Assembly: GCA_027341705.1 (NCBI GenBank)
Contig: DAIELO010000004.1
Span: 1 to 23,468, forward strand
Direction: 5' to 3'
DNA from: Caryophanales bacterium
GTDB lineage: Bacteria; Bacillota; Bacilli; Alicyclobacillales; SLC66
Length of the DNA stretch: 23,468 nt
Positions 1-8,634 of the stretch are shown here, in pieces. A program made the translations under genes and the position numbers. How positions within the stretch are numbered: the first letter of the stretch is position 1; each line of letters opens with the position of its first letter. Below the pieces are notes generated by a model. The model did no database searches. It saw only the letters and a program-made list of their open reading frames with translations, and was not told where the DNA came from.

Positions 1-1
1 G

Positions 2-2173
2 GGCGAATCGCTGCCTGTACCAAAAAGTGTTGACGTGATCAAAGCGGTAAGCGCCTCGCTTGGAGATCAAACCAATCTCTTATTTATGGGGACGACAGTG
101 TCACGCGGCAATGCCAAAGCAGTGGTTGTCAACACAGGGATGGCCACGGAAATGGGGCAAATTGCTGGGTTAATTCAACAGGGTGGCACAGGGCGTACTC
201 CGCTTGAAATCAAGTTAAATCAATTAGGTCAAGTGCTCGTGTACTTGTCGATCATCATCACGGCAGGGGTGGTCATCGCAGGCGTGCTCCACGGACATGA
301 ACTTTATGAAATGTTTCTTGCCGGGGTTAGTTTGGCGGTAGCGGCCATTCCTGAAGGGTTACCGGCTATCGTCACAGTGGCGCTGGCGATCGGCGTGCAG
401 CGAATGATTCGTCGTCATGCGATTGTGCGCAAGCTTCCTTCTGTTGAAACGCTTGGGTGTGCCACTGTGATTTTGTCTGACAAAACAGGGACACTCACGC
501 AAAACCAAATGACGGTGACGCAATTGGAGAGTGACGGAAAAACATTTACTGTGCAAGGCGAAGGGTATGATCCTGAGGGACGTATATTGTATGAAAATCG
601 CCCGTTAGGAATATTACCTGCGGCACTAAAGCGCATCATCACGATTGGCCTATATTGTAATCATGCTCACATTGAACAGGAGGATGGGCGTTTTGTCGCG
701 TCAGGAGATCCGACGGAGGCGGCATTGTTGACGCTTGCAAGCAAGGCGGGACTGGAAAAACAAGAGAAAGTGATTTCTGAAAATCCTTTTGATTCAGATA
801 GAAAACGCATGTCTGTGCTCGTCTCCTCAGGGACAGGTGCCGAGTGGTTAGTAAAAGGAGCGCCGGATGTACTGTTGAATCTTTGTGAATATATCTATGT
901 GAGTGGCAAAATCGAGACGTTAACTGAAGTACGTAAGCGTGCGGTACGGGATAAAATGGAGGAGATGGCGGGGCAGGCATTACGCACCTTAGGATTTGCA
1001 TTTCGACCTGCGAGTAACACTTGGTCAAATGCCAAGGAGGTAGAACGCGATCTAGTCTGGGTGGGAATGGTAGGCATGATCGATCCACCGCGCAAAGAGG
1101 TGAGAGATGCCATCACTACCTGTAAGCAGGCGGGCATTCGTACCGTCATGATTACAGGCGATCATCAATTAACGGCAGTGGCCGTAGCCAAACACCTTGG
1201 CATATTGCCCGTCAATGGCAAGGTAGTAACTGGCAACGAACTGGATCAGATGGATGATAGGGAACTGGAAGATGTGGTCAATAAAGTGTATGTATTTGCC
1301 CGTGTCTCTCCTTTTCATAAGTTGCGAATTGTGAAGTCGTTGCAGACATTAGGTCATGTGGTGGCGATGACCGGCGATGGTGTGAATGATGCACCTGCTA
1401 TTCAGTCTGCGGACATTGGCATTGCGATGGGCAAAACAGGCACTGATGTCGCGCGGGAAGCATCGGATCTGATTTTGGCAGATGATCATTTTGCCACTAT
1501 CGTGGCTGCCGTTGAAGAAGGACGCGCGATTTATGATAATATCCGCAAATTTATTCGCTACTTACTATCTTCTAACGTCGGTGAAATTGTCACGATGTTT
1601 GTGGCCATGCTTGCTGGGCTGCCACTTCCTCTGTTACCAATACAAATTCTTTGGGTCAATTTGGTTACGGATGGGCTGCCAGCTATTGCCCTAGGCCTTG
1701 ATGGTGCAAGCAAAGATATCATGAAAAGACCACCTCGTCCTATTAAAGAAGGAATTTTTGCACATGGTCTAGGTAGGAAAATCGCTTCAAGAGGGTTATT
1801 GATTGGTCTTGTTACACTGGCGGTTTTTTACTTGTCGTTACTAGACATGAACAATCTAAAAGTGGCTCAAACGATGGCTTTTGCTACGTTGGTGCTTGCG
1901 CAACTGATTCACGTATTTGCCTGTCGATCGGTGGATCGCAGCATCTGGCGGCGTGATTTATTTCGTAATATGTGGCTGATGGCAGCGGTTGCCAGTTCAT
2001 TCCTGTTGTTGCTGATCGTGATCTATATCCCATCCTTACAAACAGTGTTTCATACGATTCCATTGTCGCTAAGCGCATGGGGAATCATATTGATTGCGTC
2101 CCTTATTCCTACGTTTGCATTTGAACTTCGTTCTTTACCTAAGTCGTGGAGACGGTATCGTACAGCGCATTGA
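2..2173 (+). CDS. yloB: Ca2+-transporting P-type ATPase (YloB/SERCA-like), 5' end outside the window
   Basis: P-type IIA cation pump of the cytoplasmic membrane that exports Ca2+ at the cost of ATP. The reading frame is open to the window edge: its first residues are GESLPVPKS, the end of the actuator-domain TGES loop, so the N-terminal part (roughly 170-190 residues by family length) is missing and no start is visible. The 723 residues present show, in order, two membrane helices with the PEGLPA calcium-site motif, the phosphorylation loop DKTGTLT (Asp at 479-481), a nucleotide-binding domain with KGAPD, the hinge motif MTGDGVNDAP, and six C-terminal helices with NLVTDGLPA. These acidic and Asn residues of M4-M6 fit Ca2+ rather than heavy-metal transport. 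The gene sits immediately upstream of yicC, as yloB does in B. subtilis. Family assignment is firm; Ca2+ as substrate is by family. Confidence 0.95.
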   Translation, partial: GESLPVPKSVDVIKAVSASLGDQTNLLFMGTTVSRGNAKAVVVNTGMATEMGQIAGLIQQGGTGRTPLEIKLNQLGQVLVYLSIIITAGVVIAGVLHGHELYEMFLAGVSLAVAAIPEGLPAIVTVALAIGVQRMIRRHAIVRKLPSVETLGCATVILSDKTGTLTQNQMTVTQLESDGKTFTVQGEGYDPEGRILYENRPLGILPAALKRIITIGLYCNHAHIEQEDGRFVASGDPTEAALLTLASKAGLEKQEKVISENPFDSDRKRMSVLVSSGTGAEWLVKGAPDVLLNLCEYIYVSGKIETLTEVRKRAVRDKMEEMAGQALRTLGFAFRPASNTWSNAKEVERDLVWVGMVGMIDPPRKEVRDAITTCKQAGIRTVMITGDHQLTAVAVAKHLGILPVNGKVVTGNELDQMDDRELEDVVNKVYVFARVSPFHKLRIVKSLQTLGHVVAMTGDGVNDAPAIQSADIGIAMGKTGTDVAREASDLILADDHFATIVAAVEEGRAIYDNIRKFIRYLLSSNVGEIVTMFVAMLAGLPLPLLPIQILWVNLVTDGLPAIALGLDGASKDIMKRPPRPIKEGIFAHGLGRKIASRGLLIGLVTLAVFYLSLLDMNNLKVAQTMAFATLVLAQLIHVFACRSVDRSIWRRDLFRNMWLMAAVASSFLLLLIVIYIPSLQTVFHTIPLSLSAWGIILIASLIPTFAFELRSLPKSWRRYRTAH

Positions 2174-2198
2174 TCATGGGTCATCGCGAGTGCAACTC

Positions 2199-2227
2199 TT
2201 GCCAGCACATAGTATCTAGGCTACAAT
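2199..2227 (+). promoter_or_regulatory. sigma-A promoter for yicC-remA
   Basis: TTGCCA at 2199-2204 and TACAAT at 2222-2227 each match the sigma-A consensus at five of six positions and are separated by exactly 17 bases. The expected transcription start near 2234 leaves a short leader carrying the GGAGGGA ribosome binding site at 2244-2250. No terminator hairpin is seen between the ATPase stop and this promoter, so some read-through is possible. Confidence 0.75.
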
Positions 2228-2243
2228 TTTACAGAGAAAGCAT

Positions 2244-2250
2244 GGAGGGA
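2244..2250 (+). promoter_or_regulatory. ribosome binding site that decides the yicC start
   Basis: GGAGGGA is a strong Shine-Dalgarno sequence. It lies 10 bases before an in-frame CTG at 2261 but 22 bases before the first in-frame ATG at 2273, which is too far for normal initiation. No ATG, GTG or TTG lies in frame between the site and 2273. Confidence 0.6.
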
Positions 2251-2260
2251 CGGATCTCAA

Positions 2261-3136
2261 CTGACCACAAGCATGACGGGTTATGGCAGAGCGGAAGCAA
2301 TCTCAGGTGATTGGATGGTGACAGTGGAATTAAAATCTGTCAATCACCGATTTCGTGAGGTGTGGCTGCATATTCCTAGGGAATGGGCGAGTGCAGACGA
2401 AAAAATCAAATCGTTAGTTTACAATGAAATCCATCGCGGAAGAGTAGATGTTTTTGCGAATTTCAGTCACTTAGGCGCAACTGGTTCACGATACAAAGTG
2501 GATGCGCCATTACTTGAAACTGCTCTAGAACTGGCCAACAATCTTATCGGACAAAAACGAGCTTCCGATGCGGTCATCGATCACATTTTGGCTATTCCAG
2601 GGCTGTTCGTAGAAGAGAATGCCCCCTTATATGATGAACGATTGGAAGAATTGCTGCTTTTCGCCACTCGCAATGCCTTGCAGGAAATGATCGCCATGCG
2701 TCGAACAGAAGGAGTACAGTTGCAAGCACACTTACAGGCACGACTTGCGGACATGCAATATTTTGTGGAAGAAGTGAAGCGACTTTCCCCGCGCAGCGTG
2801 GAATTATATCGAATTCGACTGAAGCAACGTGTGGAAAGTATTTTGCACAATGAAATTCCTGATGAGCGTCTGGCGCTTGAAACTGCGATTGCAGCTGAGA
2901 AAACTTCACTGGAAGAAGAGTGGGAGCGATTGGCGAGCCATCTTTTGCAAATGGAAGCGCTGCTCGCGCGAGAGAATGAATCCGCTGGGCGTAAAATGGA
3001 TTTTTTACTTCAGGAAATGGTGCGAGAAGTGAATACGATTGGTTCTAAAGCGAGTGATCTGGAAATTTCCAATTTGGTGCTTGAAGCGAAGCATGCACTG
3101 GAGCAAATGCGGGAGCAGACGCAAAACGTTGAATAG
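2261..3136 (+). CDS. yicC: YicC/YloC-family endoribonuclease, probable CTG start
   Basis: YicC family protein; in E. coli YicC is an endoribonuclease implicated in small-RNA decay. The protein carries the family's N-terminal signature SMTGYGRAE, the segment ELKSVNHRF near the start, and the acidic, helical C-terminal DUF1732 region ending with GRKMDFLLQEMVREVNTIGSKA. With a CTG start it has 291 residues; from the ATG at 2273 it has 287. CTG is preferred because family members usually have a few residues before SMTGYG (here LTTSMTGYG), and because the ribosome binding site at 2244-2250 is correctly spaced only for CTG. Its own promoter lies at 2199-2227 and remA follows after 33 bases, so the two are probably co-transcribed. 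Function is by family; the start codon is inferred. Confidence 0.93.
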   Translation: MTTSMTGYGRAEAISGDWMVTVELKSVNHRFREVWLHIPREWASADEKIKSLVYNEIHRGRVDVFANFSHLGATGSRYKVDAPLLETALELANNLIGQKRASDAVIDHILAIPGLFVEENAPLYDERLEELLLFATRNALQEMIAMRRTEGVQLQAHLQARLADMQYFVEEVKRLSPRSVELYRIRLKQRVESILHNEIPDERLALETAIAAEKTSLEEEWERLASHLLQMEALLARENESAGRKMDFLLQEMVREVNTIGSKASDLEISNLVLEAKHALEQMREQTQNVE

Positions 3137-3169
3137 TGATTGTGATGCGGCTTTGCAGGGGAGGAAATA

Positions 3170-3436
3170 ATGGTGAACATTCGGCTGATCAACATTGGGT
3201 TTGGAAGTATCGTTTCAGCCAATCGAATTATATCTATTGTTAGTCCTGAATCTGCGCCGATCAAGCGTTTAATTCAAGAAGCACGGGAGCGTTCGCGTTT
3301 GATTGATGCCACTTTTGGCCGCAGAACGAGGGCGGTTATTATATGCGATAGCGATCATGTGATTTTAAGCGCGATTTTGCCTGAAACTGTGGCGAATCGA
3401 CTGTCAACAAAAGAAGCGGACAATGAGACGGAGTGA
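3170..3436 (+). CDS. remA: RemA-type extracellular matrix regulator (DUF370)
   Basis: Small DNA-binding regulator of 88 residues. In B. subtilis RemA activates biofilm matrix and osmoprotection genes by binding arrays of short repeats as an oligomer. The N-terminal core, with [20 protein letters not shown] followed by [29 protein letters not shown], is the characteristic DUF370 sequence including the conserved Arg-rich stretch. GGGGAGG lies shortly before the ATG. The gene follows yicC in the usual order, but gmk, normally next, is missing. The last 15 or so residues ([10 protein letters not shown]) are polar and probably disordered. Family is certain; a matrix role in this organism is inferred. 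Confidence 0.93.
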   Translation: MVNIRLINIGFGSIVSANRIISIVSPESAPIKRLIQEARERSRLIDATFGRRTRAVIICDSDHVILSAILPETVANRLSTKEADNETE

Positions 3437-3446
3437 ACGTGGAGTT

Positions 3447-3468
3447 AGTCACTTGGAAGTCACTTGGA
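3447..3468 (+). repeat. perfect 11-base tandem repeat
   Basis: AGTCACTTGGA occurs twice in direct succession (3447-3457 and 3458-3468) with no mismatch. The second copy ends exactly where the -35 box of the putative rpoZ promoter begins. A spacing of 11 bases is about one turn of the helix, so two protein subunits could bind the same face. It could also be a neutral slippage product or deletion scar. Confidence 0.85.
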
Positions 3469-3497
3469 TTGCGTTTAGTTCACGCTTTCGCTACTAT
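3469..3497 (+). promoter_or_regulatory. candidate sigma-A promoter for rpoZ and the long operon
   Basis: TTGCGT at 3469-3474 and TACTAT at 3492-3497 are separated by 17 bases. The -35 box matches only three consensus positions and the -10 box four, so the promoter is weak or needs an activator. The 11-base tandem repeat directly upstream could be such a site. It is the only plausible promoter in the gap between remA and rpoZ. Confidence 0.4.
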
Positions 3498-3535
3498 GAA
3501 ATTACTTGTACCTAATTATGCAGGGGGATTTTCGC

Positions 3536-3745
3536 GTGATACTATATCCATCTATTGATCATCTGGTCACTTTTGTAGACAGTAAGTACACACTGGTTAC
3601 CGTGGCTTCTAAACGCGCTCGTAAATTATTGGAGGGTGCTGTTCCTCACACTACTGTAAAAAGTGGCAAATATGTTAGCGTAGCGTTGAGGGAGTTAGAG
3701 CAAGGCTCGATTACCTATGTGCGGACGCGGGATGGGATTAAATAA
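3536..3745 (+). CDS. rpoZ: RNA polymerase omega subunit
   Basis: Small subunit that assists assembly and stability of RNA polymerase by binding beta-prime. The protein begins ILYPSIDHL and continues DSKYTLVTVASKRAR, the conserved omega core; the total is 69 residues, close to the B. subtilis protein. The GTG at 3536 is chosen over an in-frame ATG at 3506 because the extra residues have no counterpart in omega proteins and because AGGGGG at 3522-3527 lies eight bases before the GTG. coaBC follows after 24 bases. The gene stands next to coaBC as in most Bacilli. Confidence 0.93.
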   Translation: MILYPSIDHLVTFVDSKYTLVTVASKRARKLLEGAVPHTTVKSGKYVSVALRELEQGSITYVRTRDGIK

Positions 3746-3769
3746 TCTCCGTCTAAAGGAGCTTGTGTT

Positions 3770-4972
3770 GTGAAGGAATTGACGATCGTGCTTGGGATTA
3801 CAGGTGGCATTGCCGCCTACAAGGCGGCCATGTTGGCAAGCCTGCTTACCAAGCGAGGGGCAAAGGTACTCACTGTAATGACGAGGAGTGCCACTGAATT
3901 TATCACTCCGCTTACCTTGCAAAGTTTGACTCACCAACCAGTTTACACCGATATTTTCGATGAACGTGATGCTTCCCGGATTACTCATATTGACCTGGCG
4001 GATTCTGCTGATCTGATCGTTGTGGCTCCTGCTACGGCTGATTTTATTGCTCGTGCGGCGCATGGTCTGGGCGATGATTTATTGTCTACCATATTGCTTG
4101 CGACAACGGCACCCGTGGTACTGGCACCTGCGATGAATGTGCACATGTACGAGCACCCGATTGTTTTGAATAATCTACAATTGTTGAATAATGTTGGGTA
4201 TTATGTTGCCGAACCAGGAGTGGGGCCGCTGGCCTGCGGCTATACAGGTAAAGGGCGCTTGATGGAACCAGATGAAATTGTGGAATTTATGGACATGGTA
4301 TTGACGTCTAAACGATTAACTGGGAAAAAGGTGCTAATTACCGCAGGTCCGACCAGAGAACGGATTGATCCTGTTCGTTATTTGTCAAATGACTCTACAG
4401 GGACGATGGGTTTTGCACTTGCGCAAATTGCTTGGCGCATGGGTGCTATAGTAACGCTTATTGCAGGGCCGGTTGCTATCAAACCGCCGCTTGGTGTGGA
4501 AGTCATTCGCGTTGAATCAGCCGCACAAATGCAAGCAGAAGTGGTAGCGCGGGCGAAGGACCAGGATGTCATCATTATGGCCGCGGCCGTGGCTGATTAT
4601 CGACCGGCACAAGTGAGTGATCGTAAACTCAAAAAGCATGACGGCACGAGGAGTCTGGAACTTATTAAAAATCCGGATATTTTGATGGCTCTTCGCGAAG
4701 CGAAAGGGCCTGACACGTATGTGGTGGGCTTTGCCGCTGAAACGCACGACGCAGAATTTTACGCACAAAAGAAGCTTCGCGACAAAGGGGCAGATATGCT
4801 GGTCTTAAACAATGTACTTGAGCCGGGCGCAGGATTTGGTGCTGGAACGAATCGAGTCACCGTATTTTTTGCAGACGAGTCGGTTGTCGAGGTGGAATTG
4901 CAACCAAAACTTGATGTAGCGACAAAACTGCTCACCTTGATTGCAGATCGTCTGCCTGCTCATACGGTATGA
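3770..4972 (+). CDS. coaBC: bifunctional phosphopantothenoylcysteine decarboxylase / phosphopantothenate-cysteine ligase
   Basis: Carries out two steps of coenzyme A synthesis: ligation of cysteine to 4'-phosphopantothenate and FMN-dependent decarboxylation to 4'-phosphopantetheine. The CoaC half (about residues 1-180) has GITGGIAAYKAA, the catalytic His in THIDLAD, the APAMN motif and the catalytic Cys in ACGYTGKGRL. The CoaB half has ITAGPTRE, a nucleotide-binding segment NDSTGTMG, the KLKKHD lysines and KNPDIL. The length of 400 residues is normal for the fusion. The start is GTG with AAAGGAG seven bases upstream. The stop overlaps the priA start by four bases (ATGA), indicating translational coupling. 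coaD, a later step of the same pathway, lies at 20051. Confidence 0.97.
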   Translation: MKELTIVLGITGGIAAYKAAMLASLLTKRGAKVLTVMTRSATEFITPLTLQSLTHQPVYTDIFDERDASRITHIDLADSADLIVVAPATADFIARAAHGLGDDLLSTILLATTAPVVLAPAMNVHMYEHPIVLNNLQLLNNVGYYVAEPGVGPLACGYTGKGRLMEPDEIVEFMDMVLTSKRLTGKKVLITAGPTRERIDPVRYLSNDSTGTMGFALAQIAWRMGAIVTLIAGPVAIKPPLGVEVIRVESAAQMQAEVVARAKDQDVIIMAAAVADYRPAQVSDRKLKKHDGTRSLELIKNPDILMALREAKGPDTYVVGFAAETHDAEFYAQKKLRDKGADMLVLNNVLEPGAGFGAGTNRVTVFFADESVVEVELQPKLDVATKLLTLIADRLPAHTV

Positions 4973-7185
4973 TTGCTGCTGTTGCCATACCGACAAAGGT
5001 AAAAAGTATTGACCGCTTATTTGACTATCTAGTGCCGCAGGAATTGAAGCTGACCGCAGGGCAGGCTGTCGAGGTTTCATTCCATTACCGGCAGGTGGTT
5101 GGTTATGTGATTCATCTCAAGGAGCAAGCTGACGAAGGGATGGATGCCAGTGGCTTGAAAGTCATTGATCGCGTGATGCAAGAAGAAGAAGCGGCTTCTT
5201 TGCAACCTGAGATGGTAAGTCTCGTGCAATTTTTGCGTGATCGTTATTTTTGTTCTTGGGGTGCTGCAATCCAGACTGTTTTACCTCCTGTGACCCGTGC
5301 GAAAGTCACACGGGAATATGTGTTAGTTAATGCCGCTGGGGATCTTCCTGAAGAGGTCGTTCTTTTTTTTAAACGGAGAAAATCAGTGTCGAAAAAAATT
5401 TTGCAACAAAAATTTGGTTTAACGGAGAGTCAGCTTACGCGTGCAGTGAGTGACGGCACTTTTATTGTTAGGGACCGAATTGCTGCAAAACTTAAGCAAC
5501 GAAAGATTCAGGAGACAGAACTTGCTAACATTGCAAATAACGAAGCCTTCACGTTGGAATTGACAGATGAACAGCAGACGGCGCTTGAGTCGCTATTAGA
5601 TGCAGTTGCAAAGAAAAAGCAGCACACGTTTGTCATTCATGGGGTTACTGGAAGTGGCAAAACAGAGATTTATTTGCGAGCCATCGATCAAGTGATTCAA
5701 ACAGGGATGCAAGCGCTGATGATGGTGCCGGAAATCTCGCTTACAGCACAGATGACGGCGAGATTTCGACGTAAGTTTGGAGAGCGGGTCGCGGTCATTC
5801 ACAGTCGTTTATCCGATCGTGAAAAATTTTCAGAGTGGCAACGCATTTTGCGCGGGGAAGCAGATGTGGTGATTGGTGCACGCTCGGCTGTGTTTGCCCC
5901 GTTGCCAAGGCTTGGCATTGCCATCTTGGATGAAGAGCATGAGTCTTCATACAAACAGGAAAAGGAACCACAATATTTGACCCGCGAAGTCGCAACTTGG
6001 CGTGCAACAAGGCAGGGTGCGGTGCTAGTGTTAGGCAGTGCCACTCCCTCATTAGAGACGATGTATCGGGCACAGATGGGGCGCTATACGTTGTTGAACT
6101 TGTCGCGTCGGGTGGCAGATCGGGCACTTGCTCGCGTTACGATCGTCAATATGCGCGATGAATTTAAGCAAGGTCATTACTCTTTGTTCAGTCGTCCGCT
6201 AAAAGAGGCGCTTGCAGGAGTGCTTGCAAAAGGGGAACAGGCTATCTTGTTTCTCAATCGTCGCGGGTATTCTACTTTTTTACAATGTAGAGATTGTGGA
6301 CATGTGGTAACTTGTCCGCAGTGTGATATTACACTGACTTTGCATAAAAGAGGCAATGCTTCCACCCTGCGCTGCCATTTTTGCGGTCACAGTGAATCAC
6401 TCCCGTCTGCCTGTCCGCGTTGTGGCAGTACGGCAATGCGGCAATTTGGTACAGGCACGCAGCGTGTTGAACATGACCTCTTGTTAGAGTTTCCTGGTAT
6501 TCGTGTGATTCGCATGGATGTGGATACGACGCAGCAAAAAGGTGCTCATGAACGTATGCTGGGCGAATTTGAGCATGAATCGGTGGATGTGCTGTTGGGC
6601 ACGCAAATGATCGCTAAAGGACTTGATTTTGAACGCGTCTCACTAGTGGGTGTGATCGCGGCTGATACGTCGCTTTTTTTGCCGGATTTTCGCGCGGCAG
6701 AGCGAACATTTCAATTGCTGGTGCAAGTGGCAGGTCGGGCAGGTCGGCATCAAATTCCTGGTGAGATGATCGTCCAGACGTTTTCACCGGAGCACTACGC
6801 AGTGGCACTTGCAGCCAAACAGGATTACCATGCATTTTATGAGATGGAACTTGTAGCGAGAAAGGCAATGGGCTATCCACCATTTACCGAAATCACCCAG
6901 TTTGTGATTATGCACCAAGATGACACGCAAGCAAAGCGCGATGCAGATCTGCTCTTTCAAGAGTTGCACGAACGTATGCAAGGATTGGATGGTGTCAGGC
7001 TGTTGCCGCCTGCGCCTGCGACAATTGCTCGTTTGCGGGGGCGCTATCGTTACCAAATTATAGTAATTTATCGGTCTTTTAAGGTGGTTCGCCGCCCTCT
7101 TGAAGAAAGTTATCGTAAGCTACTTGGCCTCATTAAGGCGGATACTTCTATTACCGTGGACGTCAATGCCCATGGGTTGGACTAA
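4969..7185 (+). CDS. priA: primosomal replication restart helicase PriA
   Basis: Superfamily 2 3'-5' helicase that recognises stalled forks and loads the replicative helicase. It has an N-terminal DNA-binding part (about residues 1-180), a Walker A motif GVTGSGKTE, a DEEH Walker B box, GSATPSLE, and a zinc-binding region with paired cysteines in CRDCGHVVTCPQC and CHFCG...CPRCG, inserted within the second helicase lobe. The C-terminal lobe has GTQMIAKGLDF and QVAGRAGR. At 738 residues it is somewhat shorter than B. subtilis PriA (about 805), but all motifs are intact. It overlaps coaBC by four bases and is followed by def after 29 bases. The order coaBC-priA-def-fmt is widely conserved. Confidence 0.97.
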   Translation: MIAAVAIPTKVKSIDRLFDYLVPQELKLTAGQAVEVSFHYRQVVGYVIHLKEQADEGMDASGLKVIDRVMQEEEAASLQPEMVSLVQFLRDRYFCSWGAAIQTVLPPVTRAKVTREYVLVNAAGDLPEEVVLFFKRRKSVSKKILQQKFGLTESQLTRAVSDGTFIVRDRIAAKLKQRKIQETELANIANNEAFTLELTDEQQTALESLLDAVAKKKQHTFVIHGVTGSGKTEIYLRAIDQVIQTGMQALMMVPEISLTAQMTARFRRKFGERVAVIHSRLSDREKFSEWQRILRGEADVVIGARSAVFAPLPRLGIAILDEEHESSYKQEKEPQYLTREVATWRATRQGAVLVLGSATPSLETMYRAQMGRYTLLNLSRRVADRALARVTIVNMRDEFKQGHYSLFSRPLKEALAGVLAKGEQAILFLNRRGYSTFLQCRDCGHVVTCPQCDITLTLHKRGNASTLRCHFCGHSESLPSACPRCGSTAMRQFGTGTQRVEHDLLLEFPGIRVIRMDVDTTQQKGAHERMLGEFEHESVDVLLGTQMIAKGLDFERVSLVGVIAADTSLFLPDFRAAERTFQLLVQVAGRAGRHQIPGEMIVQTFSPEHYAVALAAKQDYHAFYEMELVARKAMGYPPFTEITQFVIMHQDDTQAKRDADLLFQELHERMQGLDGVRLLPPAPATIARLRGRYRYQIIVIYRSFKVVRRPLEESYRKLLGLIKADTSITVDVNAHGLD

Positions 7186-7214
7186 TTAATTTCAGTAGCA
7201 GGTGGGGAATTTCA

Positions 7215-7670
7215 TTGATTCGTAGAATTCGAACGGATGATGATCCTGTGCTACGCGCACAGGCAAGAATGGTTCAGGAAGTGAATCAAAACATCTTGCA
7301 ATTGCTCGACGACATGGTGGAAACGATGCATCAAGCAAAGGGGATAGGATTAGCTGCTACGCAGATTGGTCTGTTGCATCGGGTGATTGTTGCTGACATC
7401 GGTGCGGGCGTACTGCATTTGGTTAATCCTGTGATTCATTTTAAAGCAGGGGAAGCGCTTGCTGAAGAAGGCTGTCTCAGTTTGCCTGGCGTGCGCCTTT
7501 CTGTCATGAGAGCCCTGCGTATTGAGGTAAGTGGGTTAAACCGCAATGGCGAAAGAGTGGAAATGATTGCTGAGAATCTATTGGCTCGTGTTATCCAACA
7601 TGAAGTGGATCACCTTGATGGAATTTTGATTACAGATTATCGTGAAATTCAGGAGGTGGCTCATGAGTAA
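7215..7670 (+). CDS. def: peptide deformylase
   Basis: Metalloenzyme that removes the formyl group from the N-terminal methionine of new proteins. All three family motifs are present: GIGLAATQIG, EGCLSLPG with the metal-binding Cys, and QHEVDHLDG with the two metal-binding His and the catalytic Glu. The length of 151 residues is typical of the shorter type 1 enzymes. The start is TTG with AGGTGGGGA just upstream; no better start is seen. The stop lies inside the fmt start region, so the two genes, which act on the formyl group in opposite directions, overlap by eight bases. Confidence 0.97.
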   Translation: MIRRIRTDDDPVLRAQARMVQEVNQNILQLLDDMVETMHQAKGIGLAATQIGLLHRVIVADIGAGVLHLVNPVIHFKAGEALAEEGCLSLPGVRLSVMRALRIEVSGLNRNGERVEMIAENLLARVIQHEVDHLDGILITDYREIQEVAHE

Positions 7671-8634
7671 AGAGGCACGCATTATCTTTTTTGGAACGCC
7701 TGAATTTGCGGTTCCTGTGCTTCGCGCCTTGGTTCAAGCAGGGTATCCTATTGTCGGCGTGGTAAGTCAGCCTGATCGCCCGGTGGGACGCAACCGTGTG
7801 CTGACGCCAACGCCTGTAAAAAAACTTGCGTCAGAATTGAATTTACCGGTGATTCAACCAGAACGCATCCGCGATCAGGAAGCGTTTGAGGTACTAGCAG
7901 GGTGGCAGCCAGATTTTTTAATCACAGCAGCGTATGGTCAACTTATACCTAATAAAATTTTACACCTTCCTCGCGTCGCTGCATTAAATGTTCATGCATC
8001 ATTGCTCCCGAACTATCGTGGGGCCTCCCCCATTCAACGTGCGATTCTGCACGGCGACACCGAGACAGGGGTTAGCATTATGACGATGGTCATGTCGATG
8101 GATGCAGGCCCTGTTTGGTCAGCGGCCCGATTGCTCATACAACCTAATGAGAATTACGGTGAACTTAGTGAGCGATTGGCGCAGCTTGGTTCGCAATTGT
8201 TGACTGCCACGTTGCCCAGTATTTTGGATCACTCATTGGTGGCAAAGGCGCAAGATGAGTCAGCAGTGACGTTTGCACCGCGTTTAACTAGGCAGGATGA
8301 ATGGTTGGATTTCCAAACCAGTGCAATCAATGTGGCGAACAAGATTCGCGCGTTGGCTCCTGCGCCAGGTGCTTCTGTGTGGTTAGATGATAAAGTTCTT
8401 AAGGTCTGGTATGCTACACCTGTGGAATCTGTTGCAACAACAGGCGTTCCGGGACAAGTGTTGGAAGTTTGTGAACAAGGATTATTAGTCTCATGTGTGT
8501 CTAGTGCAATTTGGATTCATCGCTTGCAGGCAGCAGGTAAAAAAGCGATGAGCGGCCTGGAATTTGCGCGGGGTCAACGTAATTTGATAGGCAGTGTGTT
8601 TGCTAGCAGCCAAAGAAAAGGTGACCGTGATTGA
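7663..8634 (+). CDS. fmt: methionyl-tRNA formyltransferase
   Basis: Transfers a formyl group from 10-formyl-tetrahydrofolate to Met-tRNA of the initiator type. The protein of 323 residues begins with IIFFGTPEFAVPVL, carries the folate/catalytic segment NVHASLLPNYRGASPIQ with the conserved Asn and His, then TGVSIM and MDAGPV, and ends with the C-terminal tRNA-binding domain. The ATG at 7663 is chosen rather than a longer frame from 7642: GGAGGTGG stands directly before it and the family N-terminus starts there. It overlaps def by eight bases and rsmB by four (TTGA). Confidence 0.97.
   Translation: MSKEARIIFFGTPEFAVPVLRALVQAGYPIVGVVSQPDRPVGRNRVLTPTPVKKLASELNLPVIQPERIRDQEAFEVLAGWQPDFLITAAYGQLIPNKILHLPRVAALNVHASLLPNYRGASPIQRAILHGDTETGVSIMTMVMSMDAGPVWSAARLLIQPNENYGELSERLAQLGSQLLTATLPSILDHSLVAKAQDESAVTFAPRLTRQDEWLDFQTSAINVANKIRALAPAPGASVWLDDKVLKVWYATPVESVATTGVPGQVLEVCEQGLLVSCVSSAIWIHRLQAAGKKAMSGLEFARGQRNLIGSVFASSQRKGDRD

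Noticed and set aside
639..1088. A 149-codon - strand frame inside the Ca2+ ATPase gene
   Set aside because: It lies wholly inside a gene with all family motifs; the translation has no recognisable domain and no ribosome binding site was seen.
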